Shown: piece after piece, positions 16,099 through 24,552 of the stretch
How the letters are laid out: the number at the start of each line of letters is the position of its first letter
How positions within the stretch are numbered: the first letter of the stretch is position 1
Assembly: GCA_946413525.1 (NCBI GenBank)
Contig: CAMKKZ010000014.1
Location: forward strand, 18,162-82,161
Origin: an uncultured Oribacterium sp.
GTDB taxonomy: Bacteria; Bacillota; Clostridia; Lachnospirales; Lachnospiraceae
Direction: 5' to 3'
Length of the DNA stretch: 64,000 nucleotides
Made by a program: the position numbers and the translations under genes
Notes under the pieces: generated by a model
What the model was told of the DNA's origin: nothing
What the model saw: the letters and a program-made list of their open reading frames with translations, nothing else
Databases searched by the model: none

Positions 16099-16545
16099 CT
16101 ATCGTTTGTTTATAAATGAAGCCAGTGTATGTCGATAATCATAGTTGCTGTCGCTAAGTATTACCTGCATGCCCTTGTGTGTTTCAGGATTGATGACAAG
16201 AGGACATTTCATATTAATGGTATTTTCAAGATAATTTTCTTTAAAAACGCAAATAACGTAATAGCTAAGCTCGTTTGAAGCCTTTACGCCAAGATAGGAA
16301 AGTTCTTCATTGGTAAGCCTGGGACTGTAATTTTCATCCAATGCGAACGGGTCGATTACGCCAAAAGCTGTGTTTGGATTCTCTATTCCATGGAAGAGGA
16401 GCATTGTAGTGTCTTCCTGTTCATTCAAGCAAAGAGGAAGAAAATGTTTGATTTCCTGGAAACCGAAAATGCCATCTGGAAAATAAAACAAATCCTGTTC
16501 TTCATAATCGATCGTGCCATAATCTTTGGTATGCAGTTGTTTCAT
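16099..16545 (-). CDS. fliW: FliW, flagellar assembly factor and CsrA antagonist
   Basis: This 148-residue protein matches FliW: DYGTIDYEEQDLFYFPDGIFGFQEIKHF, PNTAFGVIDPF and the MKCPLVINPETHKGMQVIL block near the C-terminus. FliW binds flagellin and CsrA in a partner switch: when cytoplasmic flagellin is used up, FliW releases flagellin and sequesters CsrA. The yviE-fliW-csrA order equals that of Bacillus. A hairpin between yviE and fliW (16622-16652) could reduce read-through. The start is preceded on the minus strand by an AGAGGAT ribosome binding site. Confidence 0.96.
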   Translation of the reverse strand: MKQLHTKDYGTIDYEEQDLFYFPDGIFGFQEIKHFLPLCLNEQEDTTMLLFHGIENPNTAFGVIDPFALDENYSPRLTNEELSYLGVKASNELSYYVICVFKENYLENTINMKCPLVINPETHKGMQVILSDSNYDYRHTLASFINKR

Positions 16546-16621
16546 ATAAAAATCCTCTATGCAATATAAGTGAATTTCCCGTGTTCAGGTAAAGATTAAG
16601 CGTGTGATGTCTGCCATAAGA

Positions 16622-16652
16622 TTTTGGCGGATGATAGTTTCATCCGCCAAAA
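16622..16652. terminator. Hairpin between yviE-like gene and fliW
   Basis: Arms TTTTGGCGGATGA and TCATCCGCCAAAA are perfectly complementary around a 5-base loop. The T tracts are short, so it may be a weak terminator or an mRNA-stability hairpin that separates expression of the upstream flg genes from fliW-csrA. Confidence 0.5.
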
Positions 16653-16694
16653 TGTTTGAAAACCCATAAGGAACGTCTTGTTTAGTATCTCCAC

Positions 16695-17279
16695 TCAGGT
16701 TTCAATATTCAAATTTGAACCGGGATTATGAGGAGGTTCAGGGAAATAATGGAAATCGCCGGTATATTCAATTTTCACCTCAGGACGCTGGGTGACAATG
16801 GTCATGGACAGAGGAGGAAGGAAAGAAAGATCTCCGCGCTGCACCCTCATTTCCAGCGATCCGCGTTCCTGCAAATAGCTGGCATTCGATTCCTGGCTAA
16901 TATTGGCATTGGCAGCGGCTGTTTCAGCGGCTGCGCTAACTGTTTCAGTCGGAATCGTTGCCGCTTCTGCTACAGCAGCCCCTGCCTGTCCGGCTGCAGG
17001 GGCTGTTGCAGGAGCGACGGCCTTTGGCTGCACGCTGGCAGAAGAGGTTTTCTTTATAGCTGATTCCATCTGTACAGCTTTTTCTGAAGTGCTATATGCC
17101 TGATTAACCTTATTCACATAGGGCGTACTGGAATGGTGTGTCTGCATGGCTGTTGACATGCTTCGGCGTAGAGCTCTCCTTCGCTCCGCATCTACCTGGT
17201 CAGATGAAACAAACTTCCCGCCCTGCGAAATTTTCACGGACTCAAACGGTACCGATGTAATTTTCAGCAGCTGTCCCAT
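16695..17279 (-). CDS. YviE-like protein (DUF6470 family)
   Basis: This 194-residue protein sits between flgL and fliW, the place of yviE in Bacillus. The N-terminus MGQLLKITSVPFESVKISQ and the C-terminal block LEMRVQRGDLSFLPPLSMTIVTQ...EVKIEYTGDFHYFP match what I recall of that family. The centre (about 80-125) is Ala/Thr-rich low complexity and may be a flexible linker. No signal peptide is seen. Its biochemical function is not known. GAAAGGAGTAAC upstream is a good ribosome binding site. The gap to flgL (17280-17539, 260 bp) is AT-rich and shows no gene. Confidence 0.75.
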   Translation of the reverse strand: MGQLLKITSVPFESVKISQGGKFVSSDQVDAERRRALRRSMSTAMQTHHSSTPYVNKVNQAYSTSEKAVQMESAIKKTSSASVQPKAVAPATAPAAGQAGAAVAEAATIPTETVSAAAETAAANANISQESNASYLQERGSLEMRVQRGDLSFLPPLSMTIVTQRPEVKIEYTGDFHYFPEPPHNPGSNLNIET

Positions 17280-17539
17280 AAGTTACTCCTTTCTCCTGAA
17301 TCTTTTCTCTTAATCGAATCTGCCTTTATATTAATTCTGAATATAGAAGAAAAGCGATATGATAAATCTATAATAAATTCTTAATGCCTTGAAATTTAAT
17401 GGTTTATATAATGCATAATGCTTAGTACTTAATTTTAGTTATAATGCTGTAATCCTAAATATTCAATGCCTTATTCAAAATGCTTGTTGCCTGTTTCAAA
17501 TCTTATAATTCTGTATGTTGAGAATCAAGCTTTGTGGCA

Positions 17540-18823
17540 CTAACGTACAAAGTCAAACAACGAAGACTGCATAATGTTGGAACCAACCTTCATCGCGGCA
17601 TTGTAGGCATATTGATTGGAATACATTTTGACGATGGCTTCATAAGGGTCTATGCCAAGCTTGTCCGTATATTCAATTGTCAAGGAATCCATGCTTTGAG
17701 CCAGTCGGTCTTTCGTGACCTCCATTGCTTCGTATTTAACTCCAAGGGCACGGTATGTATTGCTCACCCTGCTTTCAGCATCATTATTATTCTGAATGTA
17801 GTATCCTAAATCGTCATGGAAACGCTGAAATGAGTCATCCAAATCGGTTTGAGATATTTGATCACGTTTGAACTCTGTCATGCTGGTCTCATACTGCTGT
17901 GATGTCAGTATAGCTCGGGAAACAAGCGCAAAGGTGGAATTCAACATGGAATCGTTTGTTTCGGGGACGACTTTGCCATCCGCGACGCCCTCACCGGTAA
18001 TACGTTTGATTGCCTCTTCATCATCCAGGGCTCTCAGCGTATCCGAGCTTAAGCCTGTAATCATGTTCAGGCCGCCGGTATAGGTGTCCAGCAGCGTGCT
18101 GCGATCCCGCAGGCTACCATAGCCGGTACTCATACGTCCCTGTTCCCTCATGGCTGATAAGAGATATTTCAGAGCCGTTTCCTCGGAACTGTCATCCGTT
18201 TCATTCCCCTGATCATCTACAAGGGAGTAGGAGGCTTTGTACGCTTCCGTTCCCTCATCGAACTTGTAGGTGATCTTGATATTTTTGACCTCGTTTTCCG
18301 ATGGGAAATTGTGGCTGTAGGTCAGGGAAATGCTGTTTTCATTAAGCTCTGAGCCCTCATGCTCAAGATCGGTATCCAGTTTGAACGGGACGGTGGTCAT
18401 GTCGTTTCCACCGTAAATGAAAAAGCCGTCATAGGTGGAATTCATGGAATTCACTATTGATTTTAATCTTTGCAGGAATTCCGTCTTGTAAGTATTGACA
18501 TTGACTTCATTTCCGCTGTTGGTGCCGTTCCGAAGCTCTACGACATTCTCATTCACCTGGTTCATGTCAGTCTGTATGCTTCTTGCGCCCAGTTCCTGCT
18601 GGTAAATACGGTTCTGGATGTCCCGTATGATCGTGTCCTTCGCATCCGCGTCGGTGTACTGATTATCCATTCTCTTCCCGGCATAATAAGCCAGGGGATT
18701 TTCAGAGGCATCCTTGTATTTGCGCCCAGTGGAGACCTGTTCCATGGCTTCGTTCAAATTGCTGTGAAGATTGTTGACCGTCTGGGCATAGTCCATATAA
18801 TAGGTTCTTGCCGTAACTCTCAT
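17540..18823 (-). CDS. flgL: FlgL, hook-filament junction protein (HAP3)
   Basis: This 427-residue protein has a flagellin-like N-terminal D0/D1 domain, MRVTARTYYMDYAQTVNNLHSNLNEAMEQVSTGRKYKDASENPLAYYAGKRM, and a C-terminal D1/D0 helix ending DPYEAIVKMYSNQYAYNAAMKVGSNIMQSSLFDFV. It forms the junction ring between FlgK and flagellin. It follows flgK by 173 bp on the same strand. AAAAGGAGGTACAGGG upstream is a strong ribosome binding site. The variable middle (about 150-290) is Asp/Glu-rich. Confidence 0.94.
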   Translation of the reverse strand: MRVTARTYYMDYAQTVNNLHSNLNEAMEQVSTGRKYKDASENPLAYYAGKRMDNQYTDADAKDTIIRDIQNRIYQQELGARSIQTDMNQVNENVVELRNGTNSGNEVNVNTYKTEFLQRLKSIVNSMNSTYDGFFIYGGNDMTTVPFKLDTDLEHEGSELNENSISLTYSHNFPSENEVKNIKITYKFDEGTEAYKASYSLVDDQGNETDDSSEETALKYLLSAMREQGRMSTGYGSLRDRSTLLDTYTGGLNMITGLSSDTLRALDDEEAIKRITGEGVADGKVVPETNDSMLNSTFALVSRAILTSQQYETSMTEFKRDQISQTDLDDSFQRFHDDLGYYIQNNNDAESRVSNTYRALGVKYEAMEVTKDRLAQSMDSLTIEYTDKLGIDPYEAIVKMYSNQYAYNAAMKVGSNIMQSSLFDFVR

Positions 18824-18996
18824 CCCTGTACCTCCTTTTCAGCGGCTTCCCTGCCGTTGAATTTGCCGCATAAGCTTCATCTGTGATGAAACGCGGCTAT
18901 TTTTATGTCAAGTCCAGCATCAGAAAAATTGTCCTGCTGTTAATTTACTTTTGTCTGGCGGCATATGATCAGCTTTAGTATTTAAGAATGCTTATA

Positions 18997-20859
18997 TTAC
19001 GCTCCGATACCCAGAAGCGTCTGCAGAGTTTCGTCCAATGCTGTCATCAGGCGGGCGGCCGCATTATAGGCCGTCGTGAAGGTCATCATGTTGGCGGCTT
19101 CCTCATCCAGGCTGACGCCGGAAAGCTGATCCCTCGATACATTCAGGCTTTCAAGAACCGTCTTGTTGATCGTAAGGGCGGTATTATTATTGTACTTGTC
19201 CGTTGCCATGACGGTGGAGACATTGTTCATATAATCCGCGTAGCTGGTTTTTGTCCTGTTCATCTCCATCATCGGAGAGGTCATATATTCCAGCATTTTG
19301 AGGATCGTATCCGTATTGTCGCCCTGATCGGTTTTTGTTCGCATGCCATCGCTGTCAACATGTTCAAAACCGTTCAGCCCTATATGAGTTGTGCCGTTCA
19401 CCCAGCCGGTGGAAACGGAGATATTCGCTGCTGTGATTTCCTCATCGGAATCGTCATCGGTATAATTTTTGTTAATGAGCAGAAGGTAAGGATCCTCAAT
19501 TGTCTTTCCGGCGAAATCGTTTTTATCCAATTCGCCATTTTTCACGCTGCCATTATATTCGTCTATTGTGGAATTGCCCATCTTGTTGACAAGGTTCATA
19601 TCGTAAGCGAAGGTCTTTGCCAGAATATCCAGTCGATCCATATAGTAATCGTAGCTGTAATAATTCATCTGGTTGCTGGCACGCAAATCCCCCGGTGTGT
19701 AGGGAGGATCTAGTTCTACCATATCATCCGAGTAGAGATTGGATTTGGAGAGCATATCAAGGCTCGCTTGTACGGTGCCGCTGGCAAAACGAAGAGTGGA
19801 TGTGTCCGTCGTCATGCTGTCCCGGTTATCCGAGCCGGAGGAGTTCTCGTCAAAATAGCCTATGAAGGTGAGGCTTGTGTCCCTGGGCTCGTCCTGAGAG
19901 CCTGTCGCCAAAACGACCTTACCTACATTATGAGGCGTACCATCTTCATCCTGCGCTTCAAAATCAAGGGCTCCGTTTACCAGCGTAAGCTTCCTCGTTT
20001 CCGCCGGGTTTGAGCTGTAATCCGAATAGACGAGACTGACACGGAGATCCTCCGGCCAGTCGGACCTGCCGCAGATATTCCCGGCAGAATCGTAATTATA
20101 GATTCGGAAATGGGTCTCGCCGTCCACCTCGTAGCTTTCCGAGAAGTTCTCGACCTCGATGGGAATGTAGTGGGAAAGCTCGTCCAGCTTCTGGTTCCGT
20201 TGATCCTGAAGCTCCAGCGCGGGATTTCCGAGAATCTGGTTCCGTTTGATTTTCGCGTTCAGGGAACCGATGTCCAGAAGGAGATGGTTGATGGTCTCTA
20301 TCGCGCCGTTCTCGCTGGTGCCGCCCCCGTTCAGGTTCTGGAATTCATTGATTTCCGCCATGGTCACCGTCTCGGCCGCCGTATTCAAAAGGGAAGTCAA
20401 GGCCTGCATCCGTCCCATCAGCTCGCCCTCGTAAACCGGATCCTGCACCTTGGAGGGATCCTGCATATTGGTGAGGGAGGTCTGGATATTATCGAAAGCG
20501 GAACGTATTCCGTCAATGGTGGTCTCGTCAAAAAAATTGGATATGGATTTCAGGGAATCCGAAATGGTCTCATTATAGCCTGTTTTCGCGTTCTGTTCGC
20601 GGAACTGCTTGTCCAGGAACTGATCACGAAGCTGGCGAACCTCGTCCATCGCAACGCCGAAGCCAACATTGACATCGTTCTGATTCATATAGAAGGAGGT
20701 CGGATTTTCATAATTGATGCTGGAAGTCTTGAGTTCCTGACGCGTATATCCTTCTGTATTCATGTTAGCCAGGTTCTGGCCGACTATGTCCAGTTTTTTG
20801 GAATTCATGCGGAGCGAGCTTAGCGCAGCGTCAAAACCCGCAAAGGTTGCTCTTACCAT
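18997..20859 (-). CDS. flgK: FlgK, hook-filament junction protein (HAP1)
   Basis: This 620-residue protein has the FlgK N-terminus (TFAGFDAALSSLRMNSKKLDIVGQNLANMNTEGYTRQ) and C-terminus (SGVSLDEEAANMMTFTTAYNAAARLMTALDETLQTLLGI), with FRNIQTSLTNMQDPSKV-like and NAKIKRNQILGNPALELQDQRNQKLDELS blocks in between. It is the first junction ring on the hook and is exported with FlgN as chaperone; flgN lies directly upstream. The start follows a GAAAGGAAGG ribosome binding site. Length is normal to slightly long. Confidence 0.95.
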   Translation of the reverse strand: MVRATFAGFDAALSSLRMNSKKLDIVGQNLANMNTEGYTRQELKTSSINYENPTSFYMNQNDVNVGFGVAMDEVRQLRDQFLDKQFREQNAKTGYNETISDSLKSISNFFDETTIDGIRSAFDNIQTSLTNMQDPSKVQDPVYEGELMGRMQALTSLLNTAAETVTMAEINEFQNLNGGGTSENGAIETINHLLLDIGSLNAKIKRNQILGNPALELQDQRNQKLDELSHYIPIEVENFSESYEVDGETHFRIYNYDSAGNICGRSDWPEDLRVSLVYSDYSSNPAETRKLTLVNGALDFEAQDEDGTPHNVGKVVLATGSQDEPRDTSLTFIGYFDENSSGSDNRDSMTTDTSTLRFASGTVQASLDMLSKSNLYSDDMVELDPPYTPGDLRASNQMNYYSYDYYMDRLDILAKTFAYDMNLVNKMGNSTIDEYNGSVKNGELDKNDFAGKTIEDPYLLLINKNYTDDDSDEEITAANISVSTGWVNGTTHIGLNGFEHVDSDGMRTKTDQGDNTDTILKMLEYMTSPMMEMNRTKTSYADYMNNVSTVMATDKYNNNTALTINKTVLESLNVSRDQLSGVSLDEEAANMMTFTTAYNAAARLMTALDETLQTLLGIGA

Positions 20860-20978
20860 TGTTTTCCTTCCTTTCTTCTATCTTTTTCTTCTGGCTTTCT
20901 ATGATTCTTCTCTTTAATGCTTTTTCTTTAAAGATTTTTTCTTTGAACCTTGCTGTGTGATTTTTTGAGCGGTCCTAT

Positions 20979-21013
20979 ATAATAATTATATTCTATAACA
21001 ATATAATTATTAT
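20979..21013. repeat. AT-only perfect palindrome between flgN and flgK
   Basis: Arms of 14 bp (ATAATAATTATATT and its complement) flank the 7-base loop CTATAAC. It lies in the 235-bp gap between flgN and flgK and is almost wholly A/T. It could be a weak hairpin or a protein-binding or melting site near a promoter; no sigma-28 element was found beside it. Confidence 0.6.
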
Positions 21014-21094
21014 TTATCCGTTGTTCTATATATTATTCCGGTATCCGCTGACAACGACATCGCATCTATAGATATTAAGAACTCGGGCAGTGAC

Positions 21095-21544
21095 TCAGGC
21101 CAGGCTGTCATGAAAGGCATGCGGCTGAGGCGAGCCGGCCAGCGCGATCTGTATATCTTTCAATCGGACCTGCATGATGGTTTCCGCGGCGTCCCGGGCT
21201 TCCTGAAAGAGTCGAAGTTCTGCTTCAAGATTCTCGGCCACGGGAGAGAGGGCATTCCTTCCCTCGGGTGGAAGAACCGCCAATATGTCCGAAAGCTTCA
21301 TGTCTTTCCAGCCATTCCGCTCCTGAAACTGCAGACGCTTGTGGTCAAGACCCCGAAACTGCATCAGATCCGGCTGGGCGCCGGTAACAAGTCGGTTCAG
21401 TTCATCGGTATCATTCCGGGATGCGGCTTCCGCAATCGCTTTCTCAAGAGCGCAAAGCTTTTTCGTGATTTTCAAAAGGCCGTCCAGAATCTTCCTGAAA
21501 TCCCTCACAGATGCGTCATCCATATAGCATGGCTCCCCTTCCAT
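21095..21544 (-). CDS. flgN: FlgN-family export chaperone for FlgK/FlgL
   Basis: This 149-residue helical protein lies between flgM and flgK, as flgN (yvyG) does in Firmicutes. It has a long N-terminal helix (FRKILDGLLKITKKLCALEKAIAEAA), a Glu/Leu-rich middle and the LQFQERNGWKDMKLSDILAVLP segment similar to the 'R..l....G....tl..l' motif of FlgN. FlgN keeps hook-associated proteins export-competent. The frame is complete; the call rests on shape and position with moderate motif support. FlgM is 69 bp upstream. Confidence 0.75.
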   Translation of the reverse strand: MEGEPCYMDDASVRDFRKILDGLLKITKKLCALEKAIAEAASRNDTDELNRLVTGAQPDLMQFRGLDHKRLQFQERNGWKDMKLSDILAVLPPEGRNALSPVAENLEAELRLFQEARDAAETIMQVRLKDIQIALAGSPQPHAFHDSLA

Positions 21545-21613
21545 ATTTTAAATTTGTCTATGCCTTGTTTATGCTCTGTGTCATGCCGGTATGTCGAAGG
21601 ATGACTTCATAAA

Positions 21614-21937
21614 TCAGACGGCGTAACCCAGCAGACGTTCGGCAATGCGAGAGGCATTCGGAACATACTCGCCAGCCTGCACCTGCTTGTGAAGCTCGGC
21701 CAGATATTTCTCCGGCACCTCTTCCTTCATGGCTTCCACTGTGGATTTGGACAAAACGCGGGCAAAGCTTTCATCATCCATCGGTTCCCTGTCCTGTAGG
21801 ATGACTCTGTCGAAATTTTTTTCCTTTTCGGGCAAGGAAATAAGCCTGTCCCTTTCCCGTGTCCTGTTCCGGGAGAAAATCAGACGGCTTTCTGCTTCTG
21901 CCCTGTATGCTGTATCAGTTCTGACTGCAACGCTCAT
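21614..21937 (-). CDS. flgM: FlgM-like anti-sigma-28 factor
   Basis: This 107-residue protein is the first gene of the minus-strand flg operon. The C-terminal segment LAELHKQVQAGEYVPNASRIAERLLGYAV is the FlgM sigma-binding helix pattern ('I..GtY.vds..IA..ml'). The N-terminal half is charged and probably disordered, as in other FlgM proteins. FlgM holds sigma-28 inactive until it is exported after hook completion; the likely target is the factor at 195-959. A strong GGAGGTG lies before the start. Confidence 0.82.
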   Translation of the reverse strand: MSVAVRTDTAYRAEAESRLIFSRNRTRERDRLISLPEKEKNFDRVILQDREPMDDESFARVLSKSTVEAMKEEVPEKYLAELHKQVQAGEYVPNASRIAERLLGYAV

Positions 21938-22325
21938 CAGACACCTCCAATCCCTTATCTGTAGCCGCGGATTCCTTTTTATATTCCTTTTTTATTCGTA
22001 TTTGCTCGTTTGTATTTGCTCATATTTGATTGCGTTTGAATGTTTTTGAATGCTTTCGAATCCTCTTGGATTAGATTTGTTCGTTCATTCGTTCGTTCGC
22101 TCATTCATTCGCTCATTTTTCTTTGCAAGCTCATCCGTTTTTGAGAAGGAATGAAATGTTGAATATCAGCGGTACTTGTTGTATAATGGAATTCGGAATT
22201 TTGCTTAGATTCAGAATTCTTTACTTTATTTATCGTCTGAAATTGCTTTGGTATAAGGAAATTGGAAGCTTTACTTTCCATTCGCTTCCTTTTTCCTATC
22301 CTTTGCAATTGCCCAGGGAGGATTC
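21938..22325. other. Divergent spacer with simple tetranucleotide repeats
   Basis: No gene is seen in 388 bp between divergent flgM and the FliK-like gene. The stretch 21975-22120 is rich in TTTG/TTCG-type words and 22076-22120 is a run of TTCG/TTCA tetranucleotides (TTCGTTCATTCGTTCG). Divergent promoters must lie here but no confident -35/-10 pair was found. GCCCAGGGAGG before 22326 is that gene's ribosome binding site. Confidence 0.55.
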
Positions 22326-23765
22326 ATGGCAAATATTTTACAGGTCACCCCGCCGCCGCTGAATACGGATACCCAGATACAAAACAGTCAGCAGAGGCTC
22401 CAGAATCAGGCTCAGAATCCGGCCATCCATAATCTCGCGAACCCGGAGGTCGTAAACCGGGCGGACGGACAGGATACGGGGCAGTCCGGCACGGCCACCA
22501 GCGAGGGAGCGCTGGCCGGCCGGGTGATAGATTTTCAAGGGACATACGCGAATTTCCTGCAAGCTCTCCAGGGAACCCAGGATCTTCCGCAGGCAATATC
22601 GGACATCCTCTTTGGCAATGGGGCCATGATACTGTTCCAGCATCAGGAAGGGCTGGAAACGGTACTGGAAGAGCTTTTTTCTTCTATAGAAATGGAGAAC
22701 CCGGAGCAGCTTCGGGAGTTCTTTGAGAATCAGCAGCTTTCTCAGGTCAAATTCTCGGGCCCTTTTTTCAACGGGCTCCGGGCCATGCTTTCGGAAAATA
22801 TTTCGGAACCGCTGAGGCAGACCATTCAGGATTTTGTGAAGAGCTACGCAAGCTTCACCTCCAGCGAGCATTACTTAAACCAGATGGAGACGGTCGCGAA
22901 GGACGTGGGGAATCTCATGCTCCAATCCTCCAGGGGGGAATTTCAGGAGCTTTTGCAGTTGGTGGATTGGGAGGCCGCGCCGGGGGACACAGAGGAAAAC
23001 GCGGATGTGATTAACAACCAGATCATCCCTTTCCTTTCTAAATATATTTCAAAAACCCACGATTACGGCCCGGTCCGGTCCGCCACGATGATGTTCATAT
23101 TATACGCGGTGAAATACGAGAATGGAAACAAGGCCAATCTGGCCAACCTCCTTAATAAGCTGATGAAAAATGGCGATTTCCAGCTTCTTTTCCGGGGCAA
23201 TCCGGAGGAGGCCTGGGAGAAGAATATCGAGCAGTACCAGGACGCGGACAAGGTCAACCGATTTTCCGATCTTTTTTCCAAGTTCCTGCTGGAGGGAGCG
23301 GACGGGAAGGCCGGTGCTGAGAACGTGGGGAAGTTCCAGCAGGTGATGAACGGCCTCCTTGTGAACGAAAGCGTCTATATGCCCCTGCTTCATGTCCTTC
23401 TGCCCTTCCGTTATGAGGGCAAGGACGTCATGAGTGAGATGTGGGTGGATCCCGATGCCGGGGAGGAACGGGGAGGGCAGGGCGGGAAAGCCATGAAGCT
23501 CCTTCTCAAATTCAATATCCAGTCGGTAGGGAATTTTGAAATGGTGACCATGATGCGGGACCGGCGGGTCGATATGCAGCTCTATCTCCCAAAGGAATTG
23601 ATGGGGGAGCAGAAGAAAATCGAGGGCAATGTCAGCGGCATTCTCCGCAGGAACGGATTGAGCGTCGCGAATGTCGGCATTTTCAGAAAAATGAGGGATC
23701 TTCGCCTTACGGATGTCTTTCCTAATATTAGGAAGGCGGAAAAAGGTGTGAATATAAAGGTTTGA
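22326..23765 (+). CDS. FliK-like protein (YlqG-type), hook-length-control C-domain
   Basis: This 479-residue protein precedes a YlqH/FlhB-C-like gene, the order of B. subtilis ylqG-ylqH. Residues 1-70 are Gln/Asn-rich and disordered. The centre is helical. The C-terminal ~100 residues (KLLLKFNIQSVGNFEMVTMMRDRRVDMQLYLPKELMGEQKKI...ILRRNGLSVANVGIF) resemble the FliK C-terminal domain, whose usual motif is 'L...f....G...v......v.l......'. FliK C-domains switch FlhB substrate specificity. No signal peptide is present. Function as a hook-length regulator is plausible but unproven. Start follows AGGGAGG. Confidence 0.6.
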   Translation: MANILQVTPPPLNTDTQIQNSQQRLQNQAQNPAIHNLANPEVVNRADGQDTGQSGTATSEGALAGRVIDFQGTYANFLQALQGTQDLPQAISDILFGNGAMILFQHQEGLETVLEELFSSIEMENPEQLREFFENQQLSQVKFSGPFFNGLRAMLSENISEPLRQTIQDFVKSYASFTSSEHYLNQMETVAKDVGNLMLQSSRGEFQELLQLVDWEAAPGDTEENADVINNQIIPFLSKYISKTHDYGPVRSATMMFILYAVKYENGNKANLANLLNKLMKNGDFQLLFRGNPEEAWEKNIEQYQDADKVNRFSDLFSKFLLEGADGKAGAENVGKFQQVMNGLLVNESVYMPLLHVLLPFRYEGKDVMSEMWVDPDAGEERGGQGGKAMKLLLKFNIQSVGNFEMVTMMRDRRVDMQLYLPKELMGEQKKIEGNVSGILRRNGLSVANVGIFRKMRDLRLTDVFPNIRKAEKGVNIKV

Positions 23766-24186
23766 AAAAGCCGTTCGCGCAGAGCTTTGAACAAGGCGCA
23801 TACGTGGAGCTTTTAACAAGGCGCGCAGAGCTTTGAAAAAGATTTGAATATAAAGCTTTGAGCAGGATTTGAGACAGGGCAAGGCAGGGAGGATCCATTT
23901 AGCCTTCGATACCGCGGCTGTTAGTCAGGAATTAAAGCGGCCTAAAACCACTTTGATAAAAGAGATGGAAAAAGGAAAAGAGAGCCGAAAGGTGAAAACA
24001 AAGTGAAATTTCCCCTGCCATCTTATAATAGAATTAATTGATGCGGTATAATAATACCGCGACATGGCAAGTATCATATGCTAAAGGCATGGTTGATGAC
24101 CGGGATACATAAGTTTTTGGCCTGAGCGGGCTATTAAGGCAGTAAAATTTGTAATTAGTAGTTAGTGGTTAAAGGAAGAGGGGGAA
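23766..24186. other. Non-coding spacer with R1 copy and a TATAAT-containing palindrome
   Basis: No gene is seen in 421 bp. It contains short direct repeats (GCGCAGAGCTTTGAA near 23776 and 23821), one R1 copy at 23889-23964 and a palindrome GCGGTAT-AATA-ATACCGC at 24043-24060 that embeds TATAAT. No matching -35 element was found at the normal distance, so a promoter is possible but unsupported. Confidence 0.5.
23889..23964 (+). repeat. R1 palindromic repeat, single copy
   Basis: The unit reads GAGGATCCATTTAGCC, CGATACCGCGGCTGTTAGTC, then AATTAAAGCGGCC, TAAAA loop, CCACTTTGATAAAAGAG. The arms TTAAAGCGG and CCACTTTGA pair with one mismatch and one wobble. Same orientation as the copies at 1041, 2936 and 13271. 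Confidence 0.8.
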
Positions 24187-24552
24187 ATGGCGGAATTCAG
24201 GAGTATTTTGGAAAAGAAGGCAGCCGCCCTGAAATATGATCCCGAGAGGAACGGGGCTCCGGTAGTAGTGGCTTCCGGGATGGGCTTTATGGCGGAAAGA
24301 ATTACCGAAAGCGCCATGAAGGCGGGTGTTCCCGTTTATGAGGATGACTCCCTCGCCTCACTTCTGACGCAGATGAAGCTGGGGACAGAAATTCCTCCGG
24401 AGCTTTTTCAGGCGATTGTGGAAATCTATGTTTATTTCCTGGGCTTTACCGGGGATCCGGAGAAGGACAAGAAAAAGCGGGCCGAGATTGCCTTGTCGCA
24501 GGCGGAAGCGGCAGCCCGGGAAGACGAGAAAGGCGATGACTATGTGGAATAG
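24187..24552 (+). CDS. YlqH-like protein, FlhB C-terminal-domain homologue
   Basis: This 121-residue protein corresponds to the cytoplasmic domain of FlhB/EscU without the membrane part. It has KAAALKYDPERNGAPVVVASGMGFMAERITESA, the standard 'A.aL.Yd...aPvvvAkG.g..A..I...A' block, and GVPVYEDDSLASLLTQMKLGTEIPPELFQAIVEIYVYF, the C-terminal helix pair. The NPTH cleavage loop lies before this region in FlhB and is absent here, as in YlqH. It may modulate export switching together with the FliK-like protein upstream. Start ATG follows GAAGAGGGGG. Confidence 0.88.
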   Translation: MAEFRSILEKKAAALKYDPERNGAPVVVASGMGFMAERITESAMKAGVPVYEDDSLASLLTQMKLGTEIPPELFQAIVEIYVYFLGFTGDPEKDKKKRAEIALSQAEAAAREDEKGDDYVE

